From contig JASBRP010000051.1 in the NCBI GenBank assembly GCA_030149365.1, forward strand, positions 1-64,000: 64,000 nucleotides of DNA. The letters are read 5' to 3'. Below are positions 20,764 to 29,220 of the stretch, piece by piece. The notes beneath the pieces are model-generated. The model had not been told where the DNA came from. It did no database searches and saw nothing but the letters and a program-made list of their open reading frames with translations. This DNA comes from Solimonas sp. Its GTDB lineage: Bacteria > Pseudomonadota > Gammaproteobacteria > Nevskiales > Nevskiaceae. Numbering within the stretch: position 1 is the first letter of the stretch; every line of letters starts with the position of its first letter. The translations under genes and the position numbers were made by a program.

Positions 20764-21963
20764 CTATATCAAGTCGCTTTTCAATAGTTCCGCAGTAAAT
20801 CGAGCACTGGTATAGGCCGCATATTTCTGCCATCGATCGTCCTTCAGCGGATCCGCAAAGTCGCAAACAGACTTGATGGCTGCGACCTTCGGTGGAGGCT
20901 GAGGCAAATACTCACTGGCTGCCATCACGCCGTACGCCTCCATTTCGATGGCAATAACATCCCGATTCTGAACTTTAATCCGATCCGGAGAACTGCGGTC
21001 GGCGACCACACTTGCCCCTGAAGCCATAGGTCCAAGATGCGCCTTTAACGCGCCCTCGGGCGTCTTCCCTTGCCATCCTGCCTTTATGGACCTAATTACT
21101 TCGGCATTGTCTATGGTTGCAAGAATCGCCTGCCGAAGCATGGGATCTACTGTCATCTGAAAGGGAGATGCCAAGAACACAGGTGAATTACCCGCATCTT
21201 CAGCCAGCTTTCCACTGCCCCAATCCCAGGTCGGATCTCCGATCACAATATCGCCAAATCCCACCTTGTCCCTCACGCCGGCACAAATTCCGAGCATTAG
21301 TAGGTACCGTGGTGAGAAGAGGTGGGCCATGTGGGTAGCCAACGCCGCCGCAGACGGCATGCCTTTACGATGCGCGGAAGCCGCCACAACAGTCAGCGTA
21401 CGATTGGTTTGCTGTACTGTTCCGATGTGAAACGTCGTTGGATCACCGACGGCGCGATGTATCCTCCATTGATATGGCAATTCAAGCACGGCCATCAACT
21501 CTGGATCATGGAGCGCCGTCACGATAACTACATCAGCTTGTAGCGATTTTCTATCGTGTCGTGCCAAGGCGAGTTTCAACTGGCCTTCCAACGCAGCCAA
21601 CCATGTGGTTTCGTTCCCGACCACAGAGATCAGCTGAAGCCCTCTCGAGGCCAGCTGCGACAAAATATCCGGACCAAGATCATCCTTAGCTGAAATGCAG
21701 GCGATGCTGGTCGGCAAGCCGCACTGACGGTCAAGGACCAGCAGGTCGAAAAGCTCAATCCCTCCCTTTGCAGAAGGCGGCGATCCAACCGCCCCAGGGA
21801 GATGTAAATCTAGCAGAAGCAGATCAAAAGAAGCCGCCCGGAGTCGAGCGCGCGCTGCATGAGCGGTCGAGACATGTTCGATCTCAATGTGGCCTAGGCT
21901 TCCGGAGATTCGAGAAATAGCCTCGACCTTTTGATACTCATCATCTACAAGCAAAACTTTCAT
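20764..21963 (-). CDS. dtcC: Detocs effector DtcC: receiver plus nucleoside phosphorylase-like domain
   Basis: The 399-residue protein has an N-terminal receiver domain (acidic pair in 'LLVDDEY', phospho-acceptor Asp52 in 'LLLLDLHLP') and a C-terminal PNP/MTAN-type domain from about residue 143. Purine-nucleosidase landmarks are 'GICAGVRDKVGFGDIVIG' (225-242), 'AIEMEAYGV' with Glu342, and 'KSVCDFAD' with the catalytic-type Asp368. In Detocs the equivalent protein, once phosphorylated, cleaves ATP to adenine and ribose-5'-triphosphate, depleting energy in infected cells. The ATG overlaps the dtcB stop by 4 bases. Base composition is AT-richer than the flanks. The activity is inferred from architecture. 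Confidence 0.85.
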   Translation of the reverse strand: MKVLLVDDEYQKVEAISRISGSLGHIEIEHVSTAHAARARLRAASFDLLLLDLHLPGAVGSPPSAKGGIELFDLLVLDRQCGLPTSIACISAKDDLGPDILSQLASRGLQLISVVGNETTWLAALEGQLKLALARHDRKSLQADVVIVTALHDPELMAVLELPYQWRIHRAVGDPTTFHIGTVQQTNRTLTVVAASAHRKGMPSAAALATHMAHLFSPRYLLMLGICAGVRDKVGFGDIVIGDPTWDWGSGKLAEDAGNSPVFLASPFQMTVDPMLRQAILATIDNAEVIRSIKAGWQGKTPEGALKAHLGPMASGASVVADRSSPDRIKVQNRDVIAIEMEAYGVMAASEYLPQPPPKVAAIKSVCDFADPLKDDRWQKYAAYTSARFTAELLKSDLI

Positions 21964-22436
21964 TTTTTTAATTCGCGAATAACTGAGGACATGATGTTTT
22001 TGAGTTCACTCTTCCAATGCTCCTCAGTAGCGTTGTAGTACACAACTCCCGCGTATGTGGGGCTGAAGTTTTCCTTCAGCTCGTCAGTAATTTCCTTTAG
22101 TGACTTTCTTGCAACCCCTTCTCCAAAGCGATCATGCATGGACACAATAATCGTTGGCACCGTGATACGCCGCAGCTTCATCTGAGCCAGCAAATCGCGA
22201 CCGGCCAGTTGCTCCGGCGCCGATGCCCCTGAAGTTGATGGGGAGCTATCAAACAATGGCATTGTCATGTCCAAAAGGACTAGATCAAATTTGGAACTCC
22301 GGTCTGCCAAGCTTCGAAGCCCGGAGTTGAACGAGCGCATCCGAGTCACCCTGGCGTCATCGAACGTCATGGACACAAATTCTTCAACTCGCGCAGCTTT
22401 GCCGTCGTCATCTTCAATGAATAGGATGCTTATCAT
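21960..22436 (-). CDS. dtcB: Detocs stand-alone receiver DtcB
   Basis: The 158-residue single-domain response regulator has an acidic cluster in 'LFIEDDDGK' and Asp56 in 'DLVLLDMTMP', followed by 'TIIVSMHDR' for the conserved switch Ser/Thr. The usual KP lysine motif is not obvious. There is no output domain. In Detocs, DtcB is thought to be a phosphate sink that buffers accidental signalling from the kinase and prevents self-toxicity. It overlaps dtcA by 23 bases and dtcC by 4, so the three are translationally coupled. Confidence 0.82.
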   Translation of the reverse strand: MISILFIEDDDGKAARVEEFVSMTFDDARVTRMRSFNSGLRSLADRSSKFDLVLLDMTMPLFDSSPSTSGASAPEQLAGRDLLAQMKLRRITVPTIIVSMHDRFGEGVARKSLKEITDELKENFSPTYAGVVYYNATEEHWKSELKNIMSSVIRELKK

Positions 22437-25400
22437 GCTCCACCCCTACCGTAGAGAACTGCAATTCGGCCACGAAATCCGTATCGGATAGATGGAAATC
22501 TAAAGCTGCATTTGCATAGCTAGGGGCATTTACGGCAACCCAAATCTTATGCAGGCCACTGTTCTTATCCGCTTGAGCTCTTCTGGAAGGCTTAGCCTCG
22601 GATATTTCCTTACGAATTACGTCAACGCGAGCACGATCATCACTGCTTATCGCTGAGTTATTGATGTTGTTCGTTACCTTAACGAAATATCTCCCTTCTC
22701 GAAATGAAATATCCACTGATATTTCCAGATCTTCGGCTGGAACCTTCGACCTCAGCACCGCATTCGCAAGCAGGTCGTAGTAGACGTACACCATTGAGTC
22801 CAATGTGCGTCCTGGCATAGGTGGTGCGTCACCCTGCTTGATGCTGATTTGATTGCACTTTGCTGCGCTCGACAGCGTGTTCTTAACCATGTTCAATGCA
22901 ATCTGAGCGGGGAACTCCGGAGCATAGTCTTGCCGATCAAAGACTTTGCTCCTCTGAAACCAAGAGATTACCGTGTTAATTTTTACCTGCGTGCTGGTGC
23001 GAGCACGAACAATTGCATCAATCAGATCATCCAGTCGATCGAGATGCCCGTGTCGACGAACCGCCGCCTCAAGTCGGTCAAAAGCCTCGTTTAACTTCTG
23101 CCGAATCTCAGTATCAATGGCACCTTGCACCTTCACGAGATTCTGATCTGTCTTCTCCCAAAGCAAATCAACGCACCGGTTCACAAACTCATCCATGTTG
23201 GCGGACGATTTATCGACCTCCTGAACGAATAATTGCTCGAAGTTTGAAATGCGGTAGAAAAACAGAGCCTTTCCGGACTCGTCAGCATCTGAGATTCCTC
23301 TCACTATCCTAATCTGCAAGAGAGAATCTTTTAGGTATGCAATGGCCTCATCAAATTCCTTTGAAAAGGATGCGAGGGCTGCGTTGATAGCCGCCCAATT
23401 CTGATGCGCAACCGCATAGTCTTCTGGCTTCCAGAATTCATTTTCGACGTAAGCCCCTTTATCGTCCCTCGAGGTCACCAAGTTCTCGTCTTCGGAGGGC
23501 TTTCGAAGCGTGTTGCTCAAGGTGCCATGCTTAACGCAGGTGCTAAGGTATGCATTGAGTCCGTGATCTCCCCTTAGAAATTCGTTGGTAACTTCATTGT
23601 AGAGTTCCGCAAACTGCGCATCAGCAGCGTCCATCGGGACATCTACTAAGTGCACCATCGAAAGGATTCGAGATAAAGGAATGTCCTTCGTGTTTTCGGA
23701 GATTACTTCGGCTATTGCCGCAACATTAGCCGCCGGCTTATCTCCCGATGCCAGTAGCGACGACTTGTATCGCGCATAGGAGTCACTCAACTTCTTATGT
23801 AGAGCACGGCGAATTGCCTCGATGTCAACGTGAATCTTGCTCTTCTCGATAAGCGACGTTCCCTTGGCAATCTCAATCTTCTTTACGCGCTCCTTTACTT
23901 CATGCAAGTGGACATCTTTCCTCGCTGGATCAATCTCAGCTAAGACTTTGCACACAAGCACTCGCGCTTCTTCTATCTCACGATCGTTCTGATACAAAAG
24001 CGTTTGGCGCATAACCTCTGGCCGCCACACCTTGTCCATAAACATTACGACTTTGTCTGCACCGAACTTTGCTTCAAGCATGCGAAATGCGGTCGGATCG
24101 AGCGATTCAGTTCTCTCTATGAATCTCTCAAACGCATAACGCAAGGTGGCGAGCCCATGCTCGGTCACAAAGGTACGATGTAACTCGAGAAGCAAGGGCG
24201 TGCATATCTCATCAGACCATTGATCTGGATCGGATAGACCCTCTGCAAGCTTTACCAAAGGTAAGATGCCTGGAATGTTCGGATTATCCAGGTAGGCCGC
24301 CACCGCGATTCTGGCAGCTTCATCGGGTCGTCCCAACTCTAGGCAGCATAGTGCCGCTGCGGACGCTGTACGCAAGCGATCAATGCCAGAGCATCGCTCT
24401 AGAAGCCAAGTAAAGTCTGCATACGCCGCATCTGCGTTTCCAGCGGCAAGCAAGTACTTCGCCCTATATCGCCTCGCACGAATCTCTGAGGGGCCGAATC
24501 CATTCTCAGCTAAGACAACCCCTAGCGCGCTGGCGACGATCGGCCACGTAGCCGGAAATTTTTCCGGGACGTTCGCGCCTGCCGAGTACGCTATGCGTTG
24601 CTTTTCAGGGACTGTCATCAGCGTAAACGGGGTAAAGTCGCAGTCCAGTATGTACCGGCGCTTTAGATCTGCGCTGGGGAACCGAACCTCCTCGCTCGAC
24701 AACTCGGACAGGACGATTGCACGCAGTTGCGCAGTCCAGTGTTGCCCATAAAAGCGCTGCGAGAATGTCAGAAGATTAAAAGCTGCCTGATACGAGGCGG
24801 TGCCGCCGACATACAACTGGCCTAACCCACTTGAAATTTGTCCGTGGAAGGAGGAGGAATTTTCCAGCTCTCCTCCTAAATGTGCATATGCCTTAGTCCT
24901 TAAGGCCAATAGAGGGATATCGGTTGGATCAATCCTCAGAACCCGATTTGCGGTGTCAATGCATTCGGTGTATTTCTCTGCGCTGTACGCCTCAATTGCC
25001 AAATGCCTATCGCTGTTGTACGGACTCGGTTCAATATAGTCTCCAACAGATCTCAGCAACCCGATGAGGCGAGAATCGCCAACCTTCTTGTAAAGATGAC
25101 GCAGCGGCGCAATAACTGAAAGCACCGCGGGATTTCCCAAAACTCCGTCAGCAGCAGCGGTTTGAAGCACTGCGACGAGGCTTTCGTAGTGATCGATCAC
25201 TGACGATTGAGCATCTAAGAACAAGAGCGCGCTCATGTCCATCGGACGGAGATCGTATACATCAAAGACCTTCGCAATCGCGTATTGAGTTAACGCAGTC
25301 GCAGAGTGTCCGGAGAATAGCTCCTCAACTTCATTTCTCAGAGTTCCGATGATGCCTGACGCCTCAATCCTTCTTGTTATGAAATGCAAGAGGAAGGAGA

Positions 25401-25938
25401 GCAAATTGGCTTTGGGAAGCTCTTCCACATAGGACCTAGAAAGTTGGCGTGCCTCGTCTAGGGAGTCCCAATGGCTCGCTATCGCGATTTCATTCTGCAG
25501 TAGCCACAAAGATATTCCGTACTTCAGTCGAATGCTTTCAAGTGCCGCACGGCCTTCATCCGGAGCGTCTACGAGAATGCACCGTTCGACCTCGTTTCGA
25601 AGAGAAAGAAAACCTTTAAGACTTTCAGCTTCCCGTACACATCGAGCTACAGCCCATACGATCTCACTATTTAGAGACAGGGGCCGCGAAAATGCCGGCA
25701 CAGAAAACAATTGCTCGATGCGTTCCGGGAATGACGGTCCGTGAGCTTTCGCCAGAAGGGTATCGGAGACCAATCCAGGGAAGAGGCTCCATAGCTGCTC
25801 AGCACTGCAATCCCGCTTTAACTCAAATAGCTCGGAACGTCCATGATCTCTTGAGCGCCGGATCGCAGCCTGAAACTGACGATGGAGTACGTCCTTGCCA
25901 GCTCGCGCAGGGTCGTTACGTCGCCTCTGATTCTTCAT
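22414..25938 (-). CDS. dtcA: Detocs sensor DtcA: TPR-type repeats with C-terminal kinase domain
   Basis: The 1174-residue protein is almost entirely helical. Residues about 100-650 look like TPR/helical repeats; about 650-950 is a charged helical linker. The C-terminus has a dimerisation-helix-like stretch with His963/His965 ('AVRRHGHLDRL') and a GHKL-type ATPase domain. Its N-box is 'YYDLLANAV' (Asn1059) and its G2-like box is 'KNSGLHKIW' (1125-1133). A clear DxGxG G1 box is missing, so the ATPase is divergent. In Detocs such a protein senses phage infection and phosphorylates DtcC. No signal peptide or membrane helix is seen. It starts at ATG 25938 behind TTAGGT. Confidence 0.82.
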   Translation of the reverse strand: MKNQRRRNDPARAGKDVLHRQFQAAIRRSRDHGRSELFELKRDCSAEQLWSLFPGLVSDTLLAKAHGPSFPERIEQLFSVPAFSRPLSLNSEIVWAVARCVREAESLKGFLSLRNEVERCILVDAPDEGRAALESIRLKYGISLWLLQNEIAIASHWDSLDEARQLSRSYVEELPKANLLSFLLHFITRRIEASGIIGTLRNEVEELFSGHSATALTQYAIAKVFDVYDLRPMDMSALLFLDAQSSVIDHYESLVAVLQTAAADGVLGNPAVLSVIAPLRHLYKKVGDSRLIGLLRSVGDYIEPSPYNSDRHLAIEAYSAEKYTECIDTANRVLRIDPTDIPLLALRTKAYAHLGGELENSSSFHGQISSGLGQLYVGGTASYQAAFNLLTFSQRFYGQHWTAQLRAIVLSELSSEEVRFPSADLKRRYILDCDFTPFTLMTVPEKQRIAYSAGANVPEKFPATWPIVASALGVVLAENGFGPSEIRARRYRAKYLLAAGNADAAYADFTWLLERCSGIDRLRTASAAALCCLELGRPDEAARIAVAAYLDNPNIPGILPLVKLAEGLSDPDQWSDEICTPLLLELHRTFVTEHGLATLRYAFERFIERTESLDPTAFRMLEAKFGADKVVMFMDKVWRPEVMRQTLLYQNDREIEEARVLVCKVLAEIDPARKDVHLHEVKERVKKIEIAKGTSLIEKSKIHVDIEAIRRALHKKLSDSYARYKSSLLASGDKPAANVAAIAEVISENTKDIPLSRILSMVHLVDVPMDAADAQFAELYNEVTNEFLRGDHGLNAYLSTCVKHGTLSNTLRKPSEDENLVTSRDDKGAYVENEFWKPEDYAVAHQNWAAINAALASFSKEFDEAIAYLKDSLLQIRIVRGISDADESGKALFFYRISNFEQLFVQEVDKSSANMDEFVNRCVDLLWEKTDQNLVKVQGAIDTEIRQKLNEAFDRLEAAVRRHGHLDRLDDLIDAIVRARTSTQVKINTVISWFQRSKVFDRQDYAPEFPAQIALNMVKNTLSSAAKCNQISIKQGDAPPMPGRTLDSMVYVYYDLLANAVLRSKVPAEDLEISVDISFREGRYFVKVTNNINNSAISSDDRARVDVIRKEISEAKPSRRAQADKNSGLHKIWVAVNAPSYANAALDFHLSDTDFVAELQFSTVGVEHDKHPIH

Positions 25939-25954
25939 ACCTAACAGGGTCTCT

Positions 25955-25983
25955 TATATAGAGAATGACTCGGGGCTAATCCA
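25955..25983 (-). promoter_or_regulatory. Candidate promoter for the Detocs operon
   Basis: On the minus strand TGGATT (25983-25978) and TATATA (25960-25955) are separated by 17 bases, in an AT-rich pocket directly upstream of dtcA. The leader would be only about 10 bases. The -35 match is weak. Confidence 0.4.
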
Positions 25984-26005
25984 CCTGATCCCCCGATCCC
26001 ATCGC

Positions 26006-26245
26006 CTAGCTGGAACGCCTATCACCAGCCACATTCGGAACAAACTCGAAAAGCTGCCCGACCTCGCATTCGAACAATTGGCAGAGTTGATCGATCGCCT
26101 CGATATCAATGCGGGTCGCACTCTCCTGGTACAGCAGGGTCACCGTATTGCGGTGCAGTCCAGTGGCTCGCGCCACGTCCACGATTTTCATCTTGCGCTC
26201 GCCCATCAAGCGTGAGAGGTGGCACCGGATCACGTCAGTCTCCAT
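26006..26245 (-). CDS. Cro/C1-type HTH transcriptional regulator
   Basis: The 79-residue protein is a single helix-turn-helix domain: 'MKIVDVARATGLHRNTVTLL' is the HTH core, followed by 'IDIEAIDQLCQLFECEVGQL', the usual XRE C-terminal helix pair. The start at ATG 26245 trims a nonsense upstream extension. It lies between dtcA (same strand, 67 bp downstream) and the divergent excisionase gene. It probably represses its own and the xis-int promoter through the inverted repeat at 26266-26296, and could be co-transcribed into the Detocs genes. Confidence 0.75.
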   Translation of the reverse strand: METDVIRCHLSRLMGERKMKIVDVARATGLHRNTVTLLYQESATRIDIEAIDQLCQLFECEVGQLFEFVPNVAGDRRSS

Positions 26246-26265
26246 GTCGTTATGCCCTGCAGAAT

Positions 26266-26305
26266 GACAAAAAGCCTTGACACGGGGCTTTCTGTCGTAC
26301 AAAAT
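26266..26305 (+). promoter_or_regulatory. Operator-like inverted repeat over a TTGACA promoter
   Basis: GACAAAAAGCC (26266-26276) and GGCTTTCTGTC (26286-26296) pair at 10 of 11 positions around a 9-base centre. A perfect -35 TTGACA (26277-26282) is the start of that centre, and a -10-like CAAAAT follows at 26300-26305 with a 17-base spacer. A repressor bound here would block the xis-int promoter. The HTH protein encoded alongside is the obvious candidate. Confidence 0.6.
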
Positions 26306-26363
26306 TACATTCAGCAGGGCATTACTTCGCTCTGCGGGTCTCCTGGCCATCCAGGAGGGCGTT

Positions 26364-26627
26364 ATGACTTGGAGGATAATACCAGTGAACCAACCCACCT
26401 ACCTCACCACGGAGGAACTCGCGGCGCGTATCAAGTACGACGCGCGAACCATCCGTAATCGCCTGAAGGACTCGGTCCTCATTGAAGGCACCCACTATTT
26501 CCGTCCCTTCGGCGGCCGGAAGATTCTGTTCCTGTGGGAGACCATCGAACGCGACATGCAGAAGCGTCTGGTCGCCGCGGAAGAACTGGCGATCCCGATG
26601 GCCTCTGGGCAGCTGTGCCATGGCTAG
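26364..26627 (+). CDS. Excisionase-like HTH protein
   Basis: The 87-residue protein starts with 'YLTTEELAARIKYDARTIRN', a MerR/excisionase-type winged HTH of the AlpA/Xis kind, followed by 'GTHYFRPFGGRKILFLW', typical of small proteins paired with integrases. ATG 26364 has a strong AGGAGGGC site. Its stop overlaps the integrase start by 8 bases. It probably sets the direction of integrase action or regulates it. A GTG eight codons in is an alternative start. Confidence 0.7.
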   Translation: MTWRIIPVNQPTYLTTEELAARIKYDARTIRNRLKDSVLIEGTHYFRPFGGRKILFLWETIERDMQKRLVAAEELAIPMASGQLCHG

Positions 26628-27924
26628 TATTCGCGCCCGCCCGGATGGCCGTCTGTTCTTCGACTTCCGCGTCAAGAACGAGCGCTGCCGCGAACTGACC
26701 GCCCTCGACGACACCACCGCCAACCGTCGCAAGATGGAGAAGGTTCTGGACAAGATGGTCGCCGAAATCGAGGCCGGCACCTTCGAGTACGCCCGCTACT
26801 TCCCCGGCAGCAAGATGGCCCAGAAGTTCGCCGTGCCGAAGGCTCCCGCCCCGGCGCCGGCTATGAACATGCCCTCCCCCGCGGCCGCTCCCGCCGTCGT
26901 CCTGCCGACCTTCGCGGAATTCACCACCACCTGGCTGGCGGAAAAGAAGATCGAATGGCGCGAGTCCCACAAGGTCTCGGTCGAGTCCGTCCTGGACGGA
27001 CATCTCCTCCCGGCCTTCGGTGATCTGCCGCTGGACCAGATCTCCCGCGAACTGGTGCTGAGCTTCCGCGCCGAACTGGCCGAGAAGCAGGTCCGCATGC
27101 CGACCAAGCCGGCCGCTGAAGGCCGCCGGATTTCCGCCTCCACGATCAACAAGATCGTCGGCATCCTGCGCATGATCATGGACGAGGCTGCGCTGCGGTT
27201 CGGCATCCGCAATCCCTGCCTGTCGATCAAGCGCCTCAAGGTGCAGCGCAAGGACATCGAGCCGTTCACGCTCAGCGAGATGCAGCTGATCCTGGCCCGA
27301 GTGCGCCAGGACTACATCCCCTACTTCACGTTCCGCTTCCTGACCGGGGTACGCTCCAGCGAGGTCCATGGCCTGAAGTGGAAGCACGTCGACTTCGAGC
27401 GCCGCCAGGTGCTGATCCGGGAGACCTACCAGAACGGCCGCGTCGAATACACCAAGAACGACGGTTCCCAGCGCGACATCCACATGAGCCAGCCGGTGTT
27501 CGATGCGCTGATGGCCATGCGGCCGGCGGCATACCTCAAGGATCCGCTGTCGGTGGCCGAGAACTATGTGTTCTGCACGCGCAACGGCAATCCGATCGAC
27601 AACACCAATTTCACGGACCGAGTCTGGGCGCCGCTGCTGCGCAACCTGGGCCTGAAGTATCGCCGCCCGTACCAGATGCGCCACACCTGCGCGACGCTGT
27701 GGCTGGCCGCCGGCGAGTCCCCGGAGTGGATCGCCCGCCAGCTGGGCCATACGACCACGGAGATGCTGTTCCGCACCTACAGCCGGTATGTGCCCAACCT
27801 GATGCGCAAGGACGGCGTGGCTTTCGACAACCTGGTGTCCGGGGTGGTCAACGGGGGCGTCAAGGCCGCCAATGACGAGTTCCTGAAGCTGGGCCGGACG
27901 GCCGCGGGTGGCAAGAGTGAGTAA
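26620..27924 (+). CDS. int: Tyrosine recombinase / phage-type integrase
   Basis: The 434-residue protein has an N-terminal arm-type DNA-binding region ('IRARPDGRLFFDFRVKNERC'), a SAM-like core-binding domain (about 95-195) and the catalytic domain. Active-site residues are visible: Arg in 'FLTGVRSSEVHGLKW', the His-X-X-Arg-like 'MRHTCATLWL', a later His in 'ARQLGHTTTEM', and the nucleophile Tyr in 'FRTYSRYV'. It is full length and appears functional. A long Pro/Ala linker lies at about 70-95. The adjacent xis gene and the tRNA 6.7 kb away support island integration, although integrases are usually nearer the tRNA. Confidence 0.9.
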   Translation: MASIRARPDGRLFFDFRVKNERCRELTALDDTTANRRKMEKVLDKMVAEIEAGTFEYARYFPGSKMAQKFAVPKAPAPAPAMNMPSPAAAPAVVLPTFAEFTTTWLAEKKIEWRESHKVSVESVLDGHLLPAFGDLPLDQISRELVLSFRAELAEKQVRMPTKPAAEGRRISASTINKIVGILRMIMDEAALRFGIRNPCLSIKRLKVQRKDIEPFTLSEMQLILARVRQDYIPYFTFRFLTGVRSSEVHGLKWKHVDFERRQVLIRETYQNGRVEYTKNDGSQRDIHMSQPVFDALMAMRPAAYLKDPLSVAENYVFCTRNGNPIDNTNFTDRVWAPLLRNLGLKYRRPYQMRHTCATLWLAAGESPEWIARQLGHTTTEMLFRTYSRYVPNLMRKDGVAFDNLVSGVVNGGVKAANDEFLKLGRTAAGGKSE

Positions 27925-28249
27925 GCCCTCTCCCTTCGAGGCGCTGACGCGCCAGCAGCTCATCGACAGCCTGGAGAAGGAAGTCTGGGCGTCGGCGGTG
28001 CCGCACATCGCCCAGCACCTGGCGAACCAGCTCATGGCGACGATGGGCATCAATCCCAAAGGCATCGATCTGGTGATGTGGGTCTCCGACGCCCGCCACC
28101 AGACCAATGCCACCGCGTTGGCCGACTGGATCGGCCGCCAGATGGGTGATCCCGCCTTCCAGCAGGAAACCCGCCAGGCCGCGCCGCTCGCGGTGATGGC
28201 TCGGATGATCACCAACCACCTCGAATCGGCGGAGGCCGCCAACTCGTGA
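27917..28249 (+). CDS. Unknown island protein
   Basis: About 110 residues, soluble, mixed helical; no family recognised. It begins (GTG) inside the integrase 3' end and its stop overlaps the next gene, so it is locked into the operon. An alternative GTG lies three codons upstream at 27908. Tight overlap on both sides supports it being real. Two features stand out: an N-terminal 'RQQLIDSLEKEVW' helix and 'WIGRQMGDPAFQQETRQ' near the C-terminal third. Confidence 0.6.
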   Translation: MSKPSPFEALTRQQLIDSLEKEVWASAVPHIAQHLANQLMATMGINPKGIDLVMWVSDARHQTNATALADWIGRQMGDPAFQQETRQAAPLAVMARMITNHLESAEAANS

Positions 28250-29220
28250 GTTCCCGATACTCGACGTCTGCCCTGGCTGAACAGCAGGGCAATTCCCTCC
28301 GCAGCAGCTTCCTGCTGACCGAATGCAACGAAAAGCCCTGCAGCAGCGGCGGCACCCGCCTGCAGCTGGTCCTGGAGGACAGCGACGGCTCGGTGCTGGG
28401 CTTTGTCTGGCCCGAGCGCCGCGGCTTCATCGGCGCGGCGCCGCTCTTTACCCCGGTGGAGGTGCTCGCGGAGGTCAAGATCTTCGATGGCGAGCCGCAG
28501 CTGCGGGTCCAGCAGCTGAACGGGCTGCAGCCGGATGACGTGGACTGCGCCTCGGAACTGCTGCCGCTGCGCAGGTGCCCCATCGACGCACACGGCGCCT
28601 TGAAGCGGCTCATCGAGCTCGAACGCTCGCTGCCGGAGCCCCTGGGTGGCTTCCTGCGCCGGGCCCTGCTGGATCCCGCGATCGGCATTCCGCTTTTGCG
28701 ATGTCGAGCCAGCGTCAACCATCACCACGCGCAGCCGGGCGGCCTGCTGCTGCACTGCACGTCGGCGCTCGACATCGCGGCAAACCTGGCACGGTGGGCA
28801 CTTCCCACTGATGCCAATGCTCCCGCGATGGCCCAGCTCGGATACCTGCTCCATGACCTCGGAAAACTTCGTTCGGTCGGGGAGTCCAGCCGCTCGCTGC
28901 ACGGCTTGGTGATCCGGCACGAGATCCAGTCGCTGTTGCTGCTGGCTCCGCACCTGAAGTGGCTCGAGTCCCAGGACGCCGATCTCGGGGCTGCCCTGCA
29001 GTACATCCTGGCCTACCTCGCCACGCCGGCGAAGTCGCGGCCCTGGGGTGAGTACCTGGTCGCTGAGCTGGTGGCCTCGCTGGACACCTGGAGCGCCGCC
29101 GGACACAACGGGCGTGACATGTCGGCCCTGCTGGGAGGCCACAAGGCGGGCGCCGGCAACAAGCCGCAGGGTATGCCGGCCAACGACGATCACCATGAGG
29201 AGGCCCGGCATGTCCGCTAA
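28246..29220 (+). CDS. OB-fold plus HD-domain protein (TraI-2/YhaM-like)
   Basis: The 324-residue protein has an N-terminal OB-like part (about 25-95), then an HD-type metal domain. The key blocks are 'ASVNHHHAQPGGLLLHC' (HHxxxGGLLxH) and 'LGYLLHDLGKL' (HDxGK). This pairing is shared by the YhaM 3'-5' exonucleases and the N-terminal TraI-2 domain of MOB-H relaxases. Given the integrative island, a mobilisation-related or nucleic-acid-processing role is plausible but unproven. The start is a GTG overlapping the previous stop by 4 bases. The C-terminal 35 residues are low-complexity. Confidence 0.7.
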   Translation: MSSRYSTSALAEQQGNSLRSSFLLTECNEKPCSSGGTRLQLVLEDSDGSVLGFVWPERRGFIGAAPLFTPVEVLAEVKIFDGEPQLRVQQLNGLQPDDVDCASELLPLRRCPIDAHGALKRLIELERSLPEPLGGFLRRALLDPAIGIPLLRCRASVNHHHAQPGGLLLHCTSALDIAANLARWALPTDANAPAMAQLGYLLHDLGKLRSVGESSRSLHGLVIRHEIQSLLLLAPHLKWLESQDADLGAALQYILAYLATPAKSRPWGEYLVAELVASLDTWSAAGHNGRDMSALLGGHKAGAGNKPQGMPANDDHHEEARHVR

